Counted from the stretch's first letter, positions 37,905 to 54,883 are shown. The stretch is DNA of 64,000 bases from Actinophytocola xanthii (GCF_001921205.1 NZ_MSIE01000016.1:1-64000); one strand, 5' to 3'. Notes: a model not told the origin generated them from the letters alone. Program-made: numbers and translations.

Positions 37905-38851
37905 GCAACCTGGAGACCACTCCGGACCTGACGGTGTGCCGTGCCCCGGCGGACCACCAGGTAGCTGAGTTGTTCGCGCCGCGCGACGTCCCGCTGGGCG
38001 GGATCCGGGGCATCCACGTCGAGCGGATGCTGCCCCAGCGCGAGCTGCCCACGGTGGGTGCGTGGTGCTTCCTGGACTCGTTCGGGCCGCACCGGGAACC
38101 GATGCGGGTGCTCCCACACCCGCATATCGGCCTGCAGACGGTGACCTGGCCGCTGGCCGGCGAGATCCGTCACCGCGACAGCCTCGGCAGCGACGTCGTC
38201 CTGCGGCCGGGGCAGCTGAACCTGATGACCGGCGGACGGGGCGTTGCCCACTCGGAGTTCTCCCCGGACGACGGGACGGTCCTGTCCGGACTGCAGCTGT
38301 GGCTGGCGCTGCCCGCCGACCGGGCGGGCACGGCGCCGGCCTTCGAACAACACCTCGAGCTGCCGCGCTTCGGTCGGGACGGCCTCACCGCGACCGTGTT
38401 CGTCGGATCGCTCGGCGACGCGGTGTCGCCGGCGACCGTGCACACCCCCCTGGTGGGCGCGGACCTGGAGATCTCCGGCGGCGCCGTCGCGAGGATCCCG
38501 CTGCGGCCCGAGTTCGAGCACGCGCTGCTGGCCGTCGAGGGCTCCCCGGTGGTCGCTGGGGTCGAGGTGCCGCGTGGCCGGCTGCTCTACCTCGGCACGG
38601 GTCGCACCGAGCTGCCGGTCCTCGCGCGCGAGCCGGTGCGCGCGGTGCTGCTGGGCGGCGAGCCGTTCCCCGACGAGCTGGTGATGTGGTGGAACTTCGT
38701 CGGCCGCGACCACGAGGAGATCGCCGCCGCGCGGGCCGACTGGGAGGCCGGCGACTCGCGCTTCGGCCTCGTTCCCGGGCACGGCGGCGAGCGCGTTCCC
38801 GCGCCACCGCTGCCCAACGCGCGGCTCACCCCGCGCCGTCGCCAGGGCTGA
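37901..38851 (+). CDS. Pirin family protein (316 aa)
   Basis: Bicupin fold. The N-terminal cupin holds the pirin metal motif PHPHIGLQTVTW and GQLNLMTGGRGVAHSE, giving the iron-binding histidines and glutamate. A C-terminal cupin (PLVGADLEISGGAVARIPLR onward) completes it. Pirins act as quercetin dioxygenases or redox co-regulators; here no specific substrate can be inferred. The GTG start overlaps the acetyltransferase stop. A strong hairpin terminator follows directly. Confidence 0.92.
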   Translation: MSNLETTPDLTVCRAPADHQVAELFAPRDVPLGGIRGIHVERMLPQRELPTVGAWCFLDSFGPHREPMRVLPHPHIGLQTVTWPLAGEIRHRDSLGSDVVLRPGQLNLMTGGRGVAHSEFSPDDGTVLSGLQLWLALPADRAGTAPAFEQHLELPRFGRDGLTATVFVGSLGDAVSPATVHTPLVGADLEISGGAVARIPLRPEFEHALLAVEGSPVVAGVEVPRGRLLYLGTGRTELPVLAREPVRAVLLGGEPFPDELVMWWNFVGRDHEEIAAARADWEAGDSRFGLVPGHGGERVPAPPLPNARLTPRRRQG

Positions 38852-38881
38852 GCCGGACCGGGGACGCGGGTCCGGTCCGGC
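38852..38881. terminator. Bidirectional hairpin between convergent pirin and dehydrogenase genes
   Basis: GCCGGACCGG (38852-38861) and CCGGTCCGGC (38872-38881) form a 10-bp perfect stem with a 10-base loop, one base past the pirin stop and 11 bases past the end of the convergent dehydrogenase. It can terminate both transcripts. Confidence 0.75.
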
Positions 38882-38892
38882 CGCTCGATCGC

Positions 38893-39858
38893 TCAGGGCG
38901 TGATGACGCGGATGGGCTCACCGGCGAGGTAGGCCGCGATGTCCTCGACGATCCCGCGGTAGAACACGTCGAAGGTCCGCGCGCTGACATAGCCGAGGTG
39001 CGGGGTGAGCACGGTGTTCGGCAGGTCCCGCAACGGGTGGTCGGGCGGCAGCGGCTCGGTGTCGTACACGTCGAGACCCAGCCCGGCCAGCCGGCCGGAG
39101 CGGACCGCCTCGATCAGCGCGACCTCGTCGACCAGCGGACCCCGCGAGGTGTTCACCAGGTACGCGCTCGGCCGCATCATCGCGAGCTCGGCCGCCCCGA
39201 TCAGGCCGTGCGTGCGCTCGCTCAGGCGCAGGTGGAGGGTCACCACGTCCGAGGCGGACAGCAGCTCCTCCTTGCCGACCAGCTCGACCCCGACCTCCGC
39301 CGCCCGCTCCGCGGTGAGGTTCTGGCTCCAGGCCACCACCCGCATGCCGAAGGCCGCACCCACCGCGGCCACCTTCGACCCGATCCGGCCGAGGCCGACC
39401 ACGCCCAGCGTCGCGTCGGCGAGATCGCCACCCAGCGCCGCCGCGCCGCGGCCGGTCTGCCACCCGTCGATCCGGAACGCCTGCTCCTGCACCGGGATCC
39501 GTCGCACGACGGCCAGGATCAGCGCCCAGGTCAGCTCGACCGTCGAGGTGCCGACCGTGGGCGTGCCGCAGACGGTGACACCCCGCTCGGCGGCCGCGGC
39601 GACGTCGATCGCGGCGTTCCCCATGCCGGTCGTCACCAGTAGCCGCAGCCTCGGCAGCCGCTCGAGCACCGATCGCGGTAGTCGCGTGCGCTCCCGCATG
39701 GCCACGACAATCTCGAATGGCTCCAGGCGGGCGACCAGTGCGTCCTCGTCGCCGATGTGCTCGTGGATCGGCACCACGCTCACCTCAGCCGGCAGCTCGG
39801 ACCAGTACGGGTAGGACAGGGCGACGTGCTGGTAGTCGTCGAGGATGGCTACGTTCAC
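38893..39858 (-). CDS. D-2-hydroxyacid dehydrogenase family protein (321 aa)
   Basis: A two-domain NAD-dependent dehydrogenase: Rossmann motif LGVVGLGRIGSKVA near residue 150, catalytic Arg in NTSRGPLVDE, Glu in DVYDTEPLPPDHPL and His in TPHLGYVS. It reduces 2-keto acids or oxidises D-2-hydroxyacids; D-3-phosphoglycerate dehydrogenase-like proteins of this length lack the ACT domain. GTG 39858 begins VNVAILDDYQ. It is divergent from a quinone reductase, with 43 bases between starts. Confidence 0.92.
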   Translation of the reverse strand: MNVAILDDYQHVALSYPYWSELPAEVSVVPIHEHIGDEDALVARLEPFEIVVAMRERTRLPRSVLERLPRLRLLVTTGMGNAAIDVAAAAERGVTVCGTPTVGTSTVELTWALILAVVRRIPVQEQAFRIDGWQTGRGAAALGGDLADATLGVVGLGRIGSKVAAVGAAFGMRVVAWSQNLTAERAAEVGVELVGKEELLSASDVVTLHLRLSERTHGLIGAAELAMMRPSAYLVNTSRGPLVDEVALIEAVRSGRLAGLGLDVYDTEPLPPDHPLRDLPNTVLTPHLGYVSARTFDVFYRGIVEDIAAYLAGEPIRVITP

Positions 39859-39901
39859 GCCGCGACAGTACGGCGGCGCCGGAGGGGCAGCGGAGGTGGC
39901 C

Positions 39902-40861
39902 ATGCGGGCCTGGCGGGTGCACGAGCTCGGCGAGCCGGACGACGTGCTCACGCTCGAGGACGGCGTGCCCGAACCGGAGCCGGCACCGGACGAGGTGGCC
40001 GTCGAAGTGGACGCCGCCGCGCTGAACTTCAGCGACGTGCTGCTCTGTCGCGGGCGCTACCGGGAGAAGCCTCCGCTGCCCTTCGTGCCCGGCTTCGAGG
40101 TCGCGGGCCGGGTCGCCGGGACCGACCGGCGGGTGGCCGGGCTGTGCCGGTTCCCGGCCGGCGGTCTTGCCGAGCGGACCGTCCTGGCCGCACCACTGCC
40201 GGTGCCCGACACGATGAGCGCGACGACCGCGGCCGCGATGCTGGTCACCTACCTGACCTCGCACCTCGCGCTGCACCGTCGGGCCGGTCTGCGGGCGGGC
40301 GAGACGGTGCTCGTGCACGCCGGCGCCGGTGGGGTCGGCAGCGCGGCGATCCAGCTGGCGAAGGCCGCCGGTGCCAGGGTCGTCGCGACGGCCGGCGGCC
40401 CGGAGAAGGTGGCTCTGTGCCGCCACCTCGGGGCGGACGTGGCCATCGACTACCGCACCGAGGACTTCGTCGCACCGGTCAAGGACCTCACCGGCGGCCG
40501 GGGCGCGGACGTGGTCGTCGACCCCGTGGGCGGGGAGACGTTCGACCGCTCGCGGCGCGCGGTGGCGTTCGAGGGCCGCATCGTGGTGGCCGGGTTCGGT
40601 GGCGGCAAACCCGCGGAGCTGCCCACCAACCACGCGCTGGTGAAGAACTACACGGTGCTCGGGCTCAACCTCGGGCTCTACCGGACGCGGGCTCCCTGGG
40701 TACTCACCGAGGCCCACGCGGCGCTGGCCGAGCTGTACGCGCGGGGGGCGGTGGCACCGCTGGTCTCCGAGGTGCTGGCGATGGACGAGGTTCCCGACGG
40801 CCTGCGCCGCCTGCACGCCCGGGGCACGGTGGGCAAGCTGGTGGTGTCGGTCACGAGCTGA
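39902..40861 (+). CDS. NADPH:quinone oxidoreductase family protein (319 aa)
   Basis: Zinc-free MDR superfamily enzyme: catalytic-domain ALNFSDVLLCRGRY and PFVPGFEVAGRV, nucleotide-binding VLVHAGAGGVGSAAIQLAKA, and the conserved GADVVVDPVGGE. It matches the QorA type that reduces quinones or enones. The ATG at 39902 is preceded by GGAGGT. It stands between a divergent dehydrogenase and a small stress-type membrane gene and is probably monocistronic. Confidence 0.92.
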   Translation: MRAWRVHELGEPDDVLTLEDGVPEPEPAPDEVAVEVDAAALNFSDVLLCRGRYREKPPLPFVPGFEVAGRVAGTDRRVAGLCRFPAGGLAERTVLAAPLPVPDTMSATTAAAMLVTYLTSHLALHRRAGLRAGETVLVHAGAGGVGSAAIQLAKAAGARVVATAGGPEKVALCRHLGADVAIDYRTEDFVAPVKDLTGGRGADVVVDPVGGETFDRSRRAVAFEGRIVVAGFGGGKPAELPTNHALVKNYTVLGLNLGLYRTRAPWVLTEAHAALAELYARGAVAPLVSEVLAMDEVPDGLRRLHARGTVGKLVVSVTS

Positions 40862-40954
40862 GAAGTGGCTGTGAACTGCGGGTCCGCGGGCACAGCGGTG
40901 GCTCCCGCCGCGTTGTACCGGGCAGGAGACAACACCTCAGGAGGTGAGTCCGAC

Positions 40955-41458
40955 ATGACGACAGCCTTCACGCCGGCGCCGTCGACGATGAACCTGCCGA
41001 CCTTGCCGGAGGGCTGGCCGATTGGTTCCTACGACACCTACGAGGAGGCCCAGCGCGCCGTCGACCATCTGGCGGACAGCAAGTTCCCGGTGCAGGACGT
41101 GACGATCGTCGGTGTCGACCCGATGGTCGTCGAGCGGGTCGCGGCCCGGCTGACCTGGGGCCGCGTGCTCGGCGCCGGGGCGGCGTCGGGAGCCTGGCTC
41201 GGTCTGTTCGTCGGCCTGCTGCTGAGCCTGTTCACCCCGGGCGCCGGACTGGCGCCGATCCTCATCGGCCTCGCGTCCGGTGTGGTCTTCGGCGTCGCCT
41301 CGTCCGCGATGCGCTACGGGGCGACCCGCGGGCAGCGGGACTTCGTCTCGCACAGCCAGCTCGTCGCCCGTCGCTACGACGTGCTGACCAAGCCGCGGCA
41401 CGCCGAGCAGGGCCGTGACCTGCTGGCCGCGCTGGCGATGCGCCCCGCGGTGCGCTGA
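40955..41458 (+). CDS. General stress protein 17M-like membrane protein (167 aa)
   Basis: N-terminal half is a GSP17M-type domain ([33 protein letters not shown]), followed by two membrane helices with Gly-rich turns ([19 protein letters not shown] is near residue 80; [17 protein letters not shown] near 110) and a basic C-terminus with VARRYDVL. Such proteins are induced by osmotic or heat stress in Bacillus and are widespread in actinobacteria. AGGAGGTGA gives an excellent ribosome site. A long hairpin terminator follows 58 bases downstream. Confidence 0.85.
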   Translation: MTTAFTPAPSTMNLPTLPEGWPIGSYDTYEEAQRAVDHLADSKFPVQDVTIVGVDPMVVERVAARLTWGRVLGAGAASGAWLGLFVGLLLSLFTPGAGLAPILIGLASGVVFGVASSAMRYGATRGQRDFVSHSQLVARRYDVLTKPRHAEQGRDLLAALAMRPAVR

Positions 41459-41515
41459 CCGCTCCGCTCGGGCGGGTGTGACCACTCGCCCGGAACCGGA
41501 TCCTCCCCCGGCGAC

Positions 41516-41551
41516 CTCGGCGCCGAGCCCTCTTCCGGGCTCGGCGCCGAG
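41516..41551 (+). terminator. Strong hairpin terminator after the stress protein gene
   Basis: CTCGGCGCCGAGCCC (41516-41530) and GGGCTCGGCGCCGAG (41537-41551) are exact complements with a TCTTCC loop. It isolates the stress protein gene from the following dre-controlled glucanase. Confidence 0.85.
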
Positions 41552-41615
41552 CCGTGTCCGGGGTGCGCCGCAACGCCGGAACCGGTTCCGAAAACTTCCA
41601 CCCAACTCTTGTGCC

Positions 41616-41631
41616 TCTGGTCTAGACCATG
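41616..41631. promoter_or_regulatory. dre-type DasR operator upstream of the GH16 gene
   Basis: The 16-mer TCTGGTCTAGACCATG contains a perfect 12-bp palindrome TGGTCTAGACCA (41618-41629) and matches the dre consensus ACTGGTCTAGACCACT at 13 of 16 positions. It lies 53 bases before the GH16 start. A second inverted repeat TTTGTTG/CAACAAA (41638-41658) lies between them. Confidence 0.75.
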
Positions 41632-41683
41632 ACATTCTTTGTTGCCTGGGACAACAAATCTCTACCCGTCGGTGGTGACAAAG

Positions 41684-42940
41684 ATGTCCACACGCCCCTG
41701 CTCCCGACTCCGCTCCACCGCCCTGCTGACCGCCCTGGCCGCGGCCGTCCTCGCGACACCGGTCGCCAACGGTGCCGCGTCCGCCGCTCCCGCTCCCGCC
41801 CCGGACGTCGGGGTCGCCGCGGTGACCTTCGCCGACGAGTTCAACGCGCCGGCCGGCACCCCCGTCGATGGCTCCAAGTGGGTCATGGAGACCGGCGACA
41901 ACGTCAACAACCACGAGCGGCAGTACTACACGAACTCGACCAGCAACGCCGTGCACGACGGCCAGGGCAACCTGGTGATCACCGCCCGGCGGGAGAACCC
42001 GAACAACTACCAGTGCTGGTACGGCCGGTGCGAGTACACCTCCGCGCGGCTCAACACCTCCGGCCGGTTCACCCAGACCTACGGCACCTTCGAGGCCCGC
42101 ATCAAGATGTCCCGCGGGCAGGGCATGTGGCCGGCGTTCTGGATGCTGGGCAACGACATCGGCAGTGTCGGCTGGCCGCAGAGCGGTGAGATCGACATCA
42201 TGGAGAACGTCGGCTTCGAGCCGAACACCGTGCACGGCACCCTGCACGGGCCCGGCTACTCGGGCTCCGGCGGCATCGGCGCCGGCTACACGATCGGCAG
42301 CCCGTTCGCGAACGCGTTCCACACCTTCCGCGTCGACTGGTCACCCAACCGCATCGTCTGGTCGGTGGACGGCACAGTCTACCAGACCAGGACCCCGGCC
42401 GACCTCGGCGGTCGACAGTGGGTGTTCGACAAGCCGTTCTTCATGATCCTCAACCTCGCGGTGGGCGGCTACTGGCCGGGTGACCCCGACGCCAGTACGC
42501 CGTTCCCGAACACGTTGACCATCGACTACGTCCGCGTCACCAACGACACGGGCGGTGGTGGCGGCGGCGCCATCCGCGGCCTGGGTGGTAAATGCGTCGA
42601 CGTGGCCGGTGCCAGCAGCGCCAACGGAACCCCCGTACAGCTCTACGACTGCAACGGCACCGCGGCCCAGCAGTGGAGCGTGAACGGCGACGGCTCGATC
42701 CGCGCCCTGGGCAAGTGCCTGGACGTGACCTCGGGCTCGACCGCGAACGGGGCGAAGATCCAGCTCTGGGACTGCAACGGGTCCGGGGCCCAACGCTGGG
42801 CGGTGAGCGGGGCGAGGGACATCGTCAACATCGCCGCGAACCGCTGCCTGGACGTGACCGACAACAGCTCCGCCAACGGCGCCCGGCTCCAGATCTGGGA
42901 CTGCACCGGTGCCGGCAACCAGAAGTGGACGGTGGGCTGA
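41684..42940 (+). CDS. Secreted GH16 endo-beta-glucanase with ricin-type lectin domain (418 aa)
   Basis: A signal peptide (1-35) leads to a GH16 jelly-roll domain (about 45-275) with the catalytic EIDIME signature at 169-174 (nucleophile and acid/base Glu) and MWPAFWMLG upstream. A Gly-rich linker connects it to a ricin B-type CBM13 trefoil (about 285-418) carrying three Q-x-W repeats (QQWSVN, QRWAVS, QKWTVG) and CLDVTSGSTANGA. The likely activity is endo-1,3-beta-glucanase or laminarinase acting on fungal walls, in line with control by the dre site shared with the chitinase. The ATG at 41684 has GGTGGTGA before it. Confidence 0.93.
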   Translation: MSTRPCSRLRSTALLTALAAAVLATPVANGAASAAPAPAPDVGVAAVTFADEFNAPAGTPVDGSKWVMETGDNVNNHERQYYTNSTSNAVHDGQGNLVITARRENPNNYQCWYGRCEYTSARLNTSGRFTQTYGTFEARIKMSRGQGMWPAFWMLGNDIGSVGWPQSGEIDIMENVGFEPNTVHGTLHGPGYSGSGGIGAGYTIGSPFANAFHTFRVDWSPNRIVWSVDGTVYQTRTPADLGGRQWVFDKPFFMILNLAVGGYWPGDPDASTPFPNTLTIDYVRVTNDTGGGGGGAIRGLGGKCVDVAGASSANGTPVQLYDCNGTAAQQWSVNGDGSIRALGKCLDVTSGSTANGAKIQLWDCNGSGAQRWAVSGARDIVNIAANRCLDVTDNSSANGARLQIWDCTGAGNQKWTVG

Positions 42941-42950
42941 GCGACCGGAA

Positions 42951-42985
42951 CTGCCCGGGTCCCGCCGGCCGCGGGACCCGGGCAG
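42951..42985 (+). terminator. Hairpin terminator after the GH16 gene
   Basis: CTGCCCGGGTCCCG (42951-42964) and CGGGACCCGGGCAG (42972-42985) form a perfect 14-bp stem with a seven-base loop, ten bases past the glucanase stop. It separates the GH16 gene from the ManD-like gene starting at 43002. Confidence 0.85.
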
Positions 42986-43001
42986 TAGGTTTGTCCGCGT
43001 G

Positions 43002-50784
<7,783 letters not shown>

Positions 50785-50856
50785 GGCAGCAGTCTAAGGA
50801 GCCGACTCGGTCATCCGACCGATACGGCGGGCGAGCCGGTGTTGCAGGCTGGCCCG

Positions 50857-52026
50857 GTGTCCGTCCCCCGCGCCGAGCCGGCCTCGATCCTGACCCTGCC
50901 GATGGTGGCCCTGCAGCTGGCCGCCTTCGGCGCGATGTGCGGGTTCTACCTGCTGCTGTCGGTGGTGCCGCTGTACGCGGCGGAGTCCGGCGGCGGCGGG
51001 TTGGGCGCCGGCCTCGTCACCGGCGTGATGATGCTGGCCACCGTCCTGCTGGAACTGGCCGTGCCGTTGCTGCTGGCCCGGCTGGGCTACCGCGTGGTGA
51101 CGAGCCTTGGCCTGGTCCTGCTGGGGCTGCCAGCGCTCGCGCTGGTACCCCAGGGCTCCGGGGAGGCGGTGCGGGCGCTGGTGCTGGCCGTGAGCCTGGT
51201 CCGGGGCGCCGGGCTCGGGATCGTCGTGGTGGTCGGCAGCGCGCTCGCCGCCGAGCTGCTGCCACCACAGCGGCGTGCGGAGGGTCTGGCGCTCTACGGC
51301 GTGGTGGTCGGCATACCGGCGGTGGTGGCCATGCCGGCGGGGATCTGGCTGAGCGAGCACGTCGGCTACGCCCCGGTGTTCCTCGCCGCGGCCGCGGCGG
51401 CGCTGCTGCCGCTGGCCGTGGTGCCCGTGCTGCCGGCCAGGACGGGCGACATCGGTCGGGGCTCGGTGCTCCGGGCGTTCCGGATCGGTGGGCTCGCTCG
51501 GCCGACGATCGTGTTCACCGCGGTCACCTTCGCCGCCGGGGTGTTCGCGACGTTCCTTCCGCTGGCCGCGCCGGCTGGCAGCCGGGAGCTGGCGGCGATC
51601 GCGCTGCTGGTCCAGGCGGTGGCCATGTCGTTGGGACGCCTCGCTTCCGGCCGTTTCGGCGACCGGCACGGTTCCGGGCCGCTGCTCGTGCCCGGGGTGG
51701 TCGCGGCCACCAGCGGCGCCGCCCTGGTGATCTGGGTGGACGCTCCGGTCGCGACGGTCGCCGGGATGGCGTTGTTCGGCGTCGGTTTCGGGGTAGCGCA
51801 GAACGTGACCCTGGCAATCATGTTCGACCGCGTGGAGAGAGCGGACTACGGCGGCACCAGCGCGCTGTGGAACCTGGCCTACGACACGGGTTTTGGCCTC
51901 GGCGCGATCGGTTTCGGCCTGGTGGTTGGCCCGTTCGGCTTCGTGACCGGGTTCGCGCTGACCGCCGTCGTGCTGTCCACCGCCCTTGTTCCCGCGATCC
52001 TCGACAGGAGAATGGAAGAGAGATGA
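50857..52026 (+). CDS. MFS transporter (389 aa)
   Basis: A 12-helix facilitator: MVALQLAAFGAMCGFYLLLSV opens the first helix, AAELLPPQRRAEGLALYG and LASGRFGDRHGS mark loops, and the C-half ends ILDRRMEER. Family signs point to drug or metabolite efflux. The GTG at 50857 is the first good start and no stop intervenes; divergent from the frameshifted LuxR gene, which may have controlled it. The stop overlaps the following M20 peptidase start (ATGA). Confidence 0.88.
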   Translation: MSVPRAEPASILTLPMVALQLAAFGAMCGFYLLLSVVPLYAAESGGGGLGAGLVTGVMMLATVLLELAVPLLLARLGYRVVTSLGLVLLGLPALALVPQGSGEAVRALVLAVSLVRGAGLGIVVVVGSALAAELLPPQRRAEGLALYGVVVGIPAVVAMPAGIWLSEHVGYAPVFLAAAAAALLPLAVVPVLPARTGDIGRGSVLRAFRIGGLARPTIVFTAVTFAAGVFATFLPLAAPAGSRELAAIALLVQAVAMSLGRLASGRFGDRHGSGPLLVPGVVAATSGAALVIWVDAPVATVAGMALFGVGFGVAQNVTLAIMFDRVERADYGGTSALWNLAYDTGFGLGAIGFGLVVGPFGFVTGFALTAVVLSTALVPAILDRRMEER

Positions 52027-53369
52027 CCACGATCAACCAAACGGCGGCGCGGGCCGCACTCGACGCCCTGCTGCGGCTTCCGTCGGTCAGCGCGGATCCG
52101 GCCGCCGACCTGCGCCCGGCGGCCGAGCTGACCGCCGACCTGTTCCGCGGCGCGGGTATGCCCGAGGTCGAGATCATCGACGACCTCCCCGGCGGGCAGC
52201 CCGTGGTGTTGGCGAAGAGCCCGGCACCGCCGGGGCAGCCCACCGTGCTGCTGTACGCCCACTACGACGTCCAGCCGGCGGGCGATCCCGGCGAGTGGAC
52301 CACCCCGCCGTTCGAACCGTCCGAACGCGACGGCCGGCTCTACGGCCGAGGCACGGCGGACGACAAGTGCGGTGTCGCCGCGCACCTGGCCGCCGTGCTC
52401 GCGTACGGCGGCAGGCCGCCCGTCGGTGTCACTGTGCTGATCGAGGGCGAGGAGGAGGTGTCCTCTCCCACCCTCGGCACCCTGCTGGCGAGGTACCGTG
52501 ACCGGCTGGCGGCGGACGTGATCGTGCTGGCCGACTCGGAGAACCTGGAGCTGGGTACACCCGCGTTCACCACCTCGTTGCGCGGCAACGCGTCCTGCGT
52601 CGTGTCGGTGCGGACGTTGGCCACCGGGGTCCACTCGGGAACGTTCGGTGGACCGGCACCCGACGCGCTCACTACGCTGTGCCGGCTGCTGGCGACCCTG
52701 CACGACGAGCACGGGGACGTCGCGGTGGCCGGCCTCGGCCGGGACACCGCACCGGACTACGACTACCCGGCGTCGAGGTACCGCGCGGAGGCCGGTGTGT
52801 TGGACGGAGTTTCACTGCTCGGCAAGGGAACCCTCGCCGAGCGGCTGTGGACCCGGCCCACCGCGAACGTGCTGGCCATCGACGCCCCGACCGTGGCGGA
52901 GGCGTCGAACACGCTCGTGCCGGTTGCGCGGGCGAAGGTGGGGCTTCGGGTCGCGCCGGGCGACGACGCGGCCCGCGCCGCGACGGCCCTCGTCGAGCAC
53001 CTGACCCGGCACGCGCCGTGGGGCGCGGAGGTCACGGTGAGCTCGGTGGAGATGTCGCAACCGCACCGGGTCGAGCCGTCGGGCTGGCAGTACGAGGCGG
53101 CCAGGCGGGCGTACCGGAAGGCCTACGGCCGGGACGTCGTGCATGTCGGCGCCGGCGGGAGTATCCCGTTCACGGCCGAGTTCGCGAAGGCGTTCCCGGC
53201 GGCGGCGATCCTGATCACCAGCGCCGGCGCGGACAACGAGTCGCGGGCCCACGGCGTGGACGAGAGCCTGCCACTGGCCGAGTTCGAGCGGGCGTGCCTG
53301 GCCGAGGCACTGCTGCTGACCGAGCTGGCCCACCCGTCACCCACCGACACAGCGGGACCGTCCAGCTAG
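52023..53369 (+). CDS. M20 family metallopeptidase/dipeptidase (448 aa)
   Basis: Zinc-dependent M20 peptidase with LLYAHYDVQP (metal His and catalytic Asp), GRGTADDKCGVA (bridging Asp), LIEGEEEVSSP (general-base Glu and ligand), ADSENLELGTPA, and the dimerisation domain with GVHSGTFGGPAPDALTTL; C-terminal HGVDESLPLAEFERA supplies the last His. This is the carnosinase-like dipeptidase type. Overlap with the transporter gene suggests import or export of a peptide and its hydrolysis. Confidence 0.93.
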   Translation: MTTINQTAARAALDALLRLPSVSADPAADLRPAAELTADLFRGAGMPEVEIIDDLPGGQPVVLAKSPAPPGQPTVLLYAHYDVQPAGDPGEWTTPPFEPSERDGRLYGRGTADDKCGVAAHLAAVLAYGGRPPVGVTVLIEGEEEVSSPTLGTLLARYRDRLAADVIVLADSENLELGTPAFTTSLRGNASCVVSVRTLATGVHSGTFGGPAPDALTTLCRLLATLHDEHGDVAVAGLGRDTAPDYDYPASRYRAEAGVLDGVSLLGKGTLAERLWTRPTANVLAIDAPTVAEASNTLVPVARAKVGLRVAPGDDAARAATALVEHLTRHAPWGAEVTVSSVEMSQPHRVEPSGWQYEAARRAYRKAYGRDVVHVGAGGSIPFTAEFAKAFPAAAILITSAGADNESRAHGVDESLPLAEFERACLAEALLLTELAHPSPTDTAGPSS

Positions 53370-53572
53370 GACGAGCACCCCACCGGCCGAACGAGGTTCC
53401 CCGATGGGGTCAGGGGAGACCGCCGCGCTCCACGCAGACGATCACCTGCCCGGTGTTCTGCGTGCCTGTGGACCTCGGTCCGCTCACTCCTTCGAGCGAC
53501 TGGGCGGAACAATATCGGCGGTGCTAGCTTCGCTGCGTCAGCACTTCTCCGCCCGTGAGATCGGACGTGACC

Positions 53573-54619
53573 ATGAGCGCTCCCGAGGTGCCGGCGCTGG
53601 CCGCGGCGCGGGAGACGCTGGTGTGGAGCCTGGCGCTCGTCGACCCGGCCCTGCGCGCGGCGGTCGACACCCTCCCGGCCTCCACCCGGCACATCGGTGG
53701 CTACCACCTCGGCTGGTGGGACGAGCGCGGCGTCCCGGAGCCGACCCCCGCCGGCACGGCGGTGCGCCCGGCGCTGGTGCTGCTGAGCGCGGTGGTGGCC
53801 GGCGGCTCGGCGCGCGAGGCGGTGCCGGCCGCGGTGGCCGTGGAGTTGGTGCACTACTTCTCCCTGCTGCGTGAGGACACCACCGGCACCCGGGCCAGCG
53901 GGAACCGCCCGCCGGTCTGGCGCCTGTTCGGCAGCGGCCCGGTGGTCCTGGCCGGTGACGCCCTGGTCGCGTTGGCCTGCGAGGTGGTGGCCGACAGCGG
54001 GCACCCGTCGGCGCACGAGGGGGCACGGGTGCTGTCGGAGACCGTGCGGCACCTGGTGGAGGGTCGGGCTCCGGTGGACCTGCCGACGCAGGGACCGGTG
54101 GGAGCGATACCCGGGCTGGGCGCGGAGGCGCCCGAGGGGTACGAGACGACGGCGGCTCACCGCACCGCCGCGCTCATCGGCTGTGCCTGCGCCCTCGGCG
54201 CGCTCTTCGGCGGCGCTGACCGCCGGGGCGTCGAACGGATGCGCACCTTCGGCGAGTGCCTCGGCCTCGCCTTCCAGCACGTGGAGGACCTGCTCGGGAT
54301 CTGGGGCGATCCCTCGGTCACCGGTCAGCCGCCCCATACCCACCTGCGTGACCGCCGACGGTCCCTGCCCGTGGTGCACGCGCTCACGTCGGGCACCCCC
54401 GCGGCGCGGGACCTGGCGGCGCTCTACGCGACGTCCGAACCGCTCGACGACGCCCAGCTGGGTCACGCGGCGGCCCTGGTCGCCAGGGCCGGGGGCCGGG
54501 CGTGGAGCCAGGCGATGGCCGACAAGCTGCTGCACCGCGCGCTGGTCCAGCTCGAGCCCGGCGGTGCCAGCACCGAGTTGGCGGGGCTCGCCAGGCTGGT
54601 CACCCGCGGCGCGCGGTAG
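53573..54619 (+). CDS. Polyprenyl-synthetase homologue lacking canonical aspartate motifs (348 aa)
   Basis: Overall similarity to isoprenyl diphosphate synthases is clear (RPALVLLSAVVAGG, AVAVELVHYFSLL, VVLAGDALVALACEVV, FGECLGLAFQ). But the first Asp-rich motif, normally DDxxD, reads REDTTG, and the second reads EDLLGIWGD where DDLLGIWGD is usual; TGKP is TGQP and the Lys-Lys of the final motif is RRS. Magnesium-diphosphate binding should therefore be weakened or changed. It may have become a cyclase-like or non-catalytic protein. The ATG at 53573 precedes MSAPEVPALA. A small leftward gene follows at 54628. Confidence 0.75.
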   Translation: MSAPEVPALAAARETLVWSLALVDPALRAAVDTLPASTRHIGGYHLGWWDERGVPEPTPAGTAVRPALVLLSAVVAGGSAREAVPAAVAVELVHYFSLLREDTTGTRASGNRPPVWRLFGSGPVVLAGDALVALACEVVADSGHPSAHEGARVLSETVRHLVEGRAPVDLPTQGPVGAIPGLGAEAPEGYETTAAHRTAALIGCACALGALFGGADRRGVERMRTFGECLGLAFQHVEDLLGIWGDPSVTGQPPHTHLRDRRRSLPVVHALTSGTPAARDLAALYATSEPLDDAQLGHAAALVARAGGRAWSQAMADKLLHRALVQLEPGGASTELAGLARLVTRGAR

Positions 54620-54627
54620 AGCCGCCC

Positions 54628-54810
54628 TCAGGAGGCCCGCCGGTGACGGGCCGGGCAGTCCCGCGCCCAGCGGCGGTGGACGCGACAGGTCATCCGGTCG
54701 AGCGGCTCCAACCAACCGGTGTCCTCGGCGTGGTCCTCGGCCAGCAGGGCGTCGGCCAGCGTGCGCGGGAACAGCGGCAGCGCCGGGGTGATCTGGGGCG
54801 AACGGTTCAT
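54628..54810 (-). CDS. Small hypothetical protein (60 aa)
   Basis: A 60-residue frame with AAAGGA nine bases before the ATG at 54810. The sequence contains LPLFPRTLADALLAEDHAED and a basic C-terminal half with CRVHRRWARDC (Cys pair). Codon use is typical of the genome, and the frame ends just past the convergent polyprenyl synthase homologue. No function is known; expression with that homologue is not implied because strands differ. Confidence 0.5.
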   Translation of the reverse strand: MNRSPQITPALPLFPRTLADALLAEDHAEDTGWLEPLDRMTCRVHRRWARDCPARHRRAS

Positions 54811-54883
54811 CGGAGGGTCCTTTCCGTCGTGCTCTCGCCCCTACGTCGAACAAGCACCGCCCGGATCGACACCTCGGGCGAAC

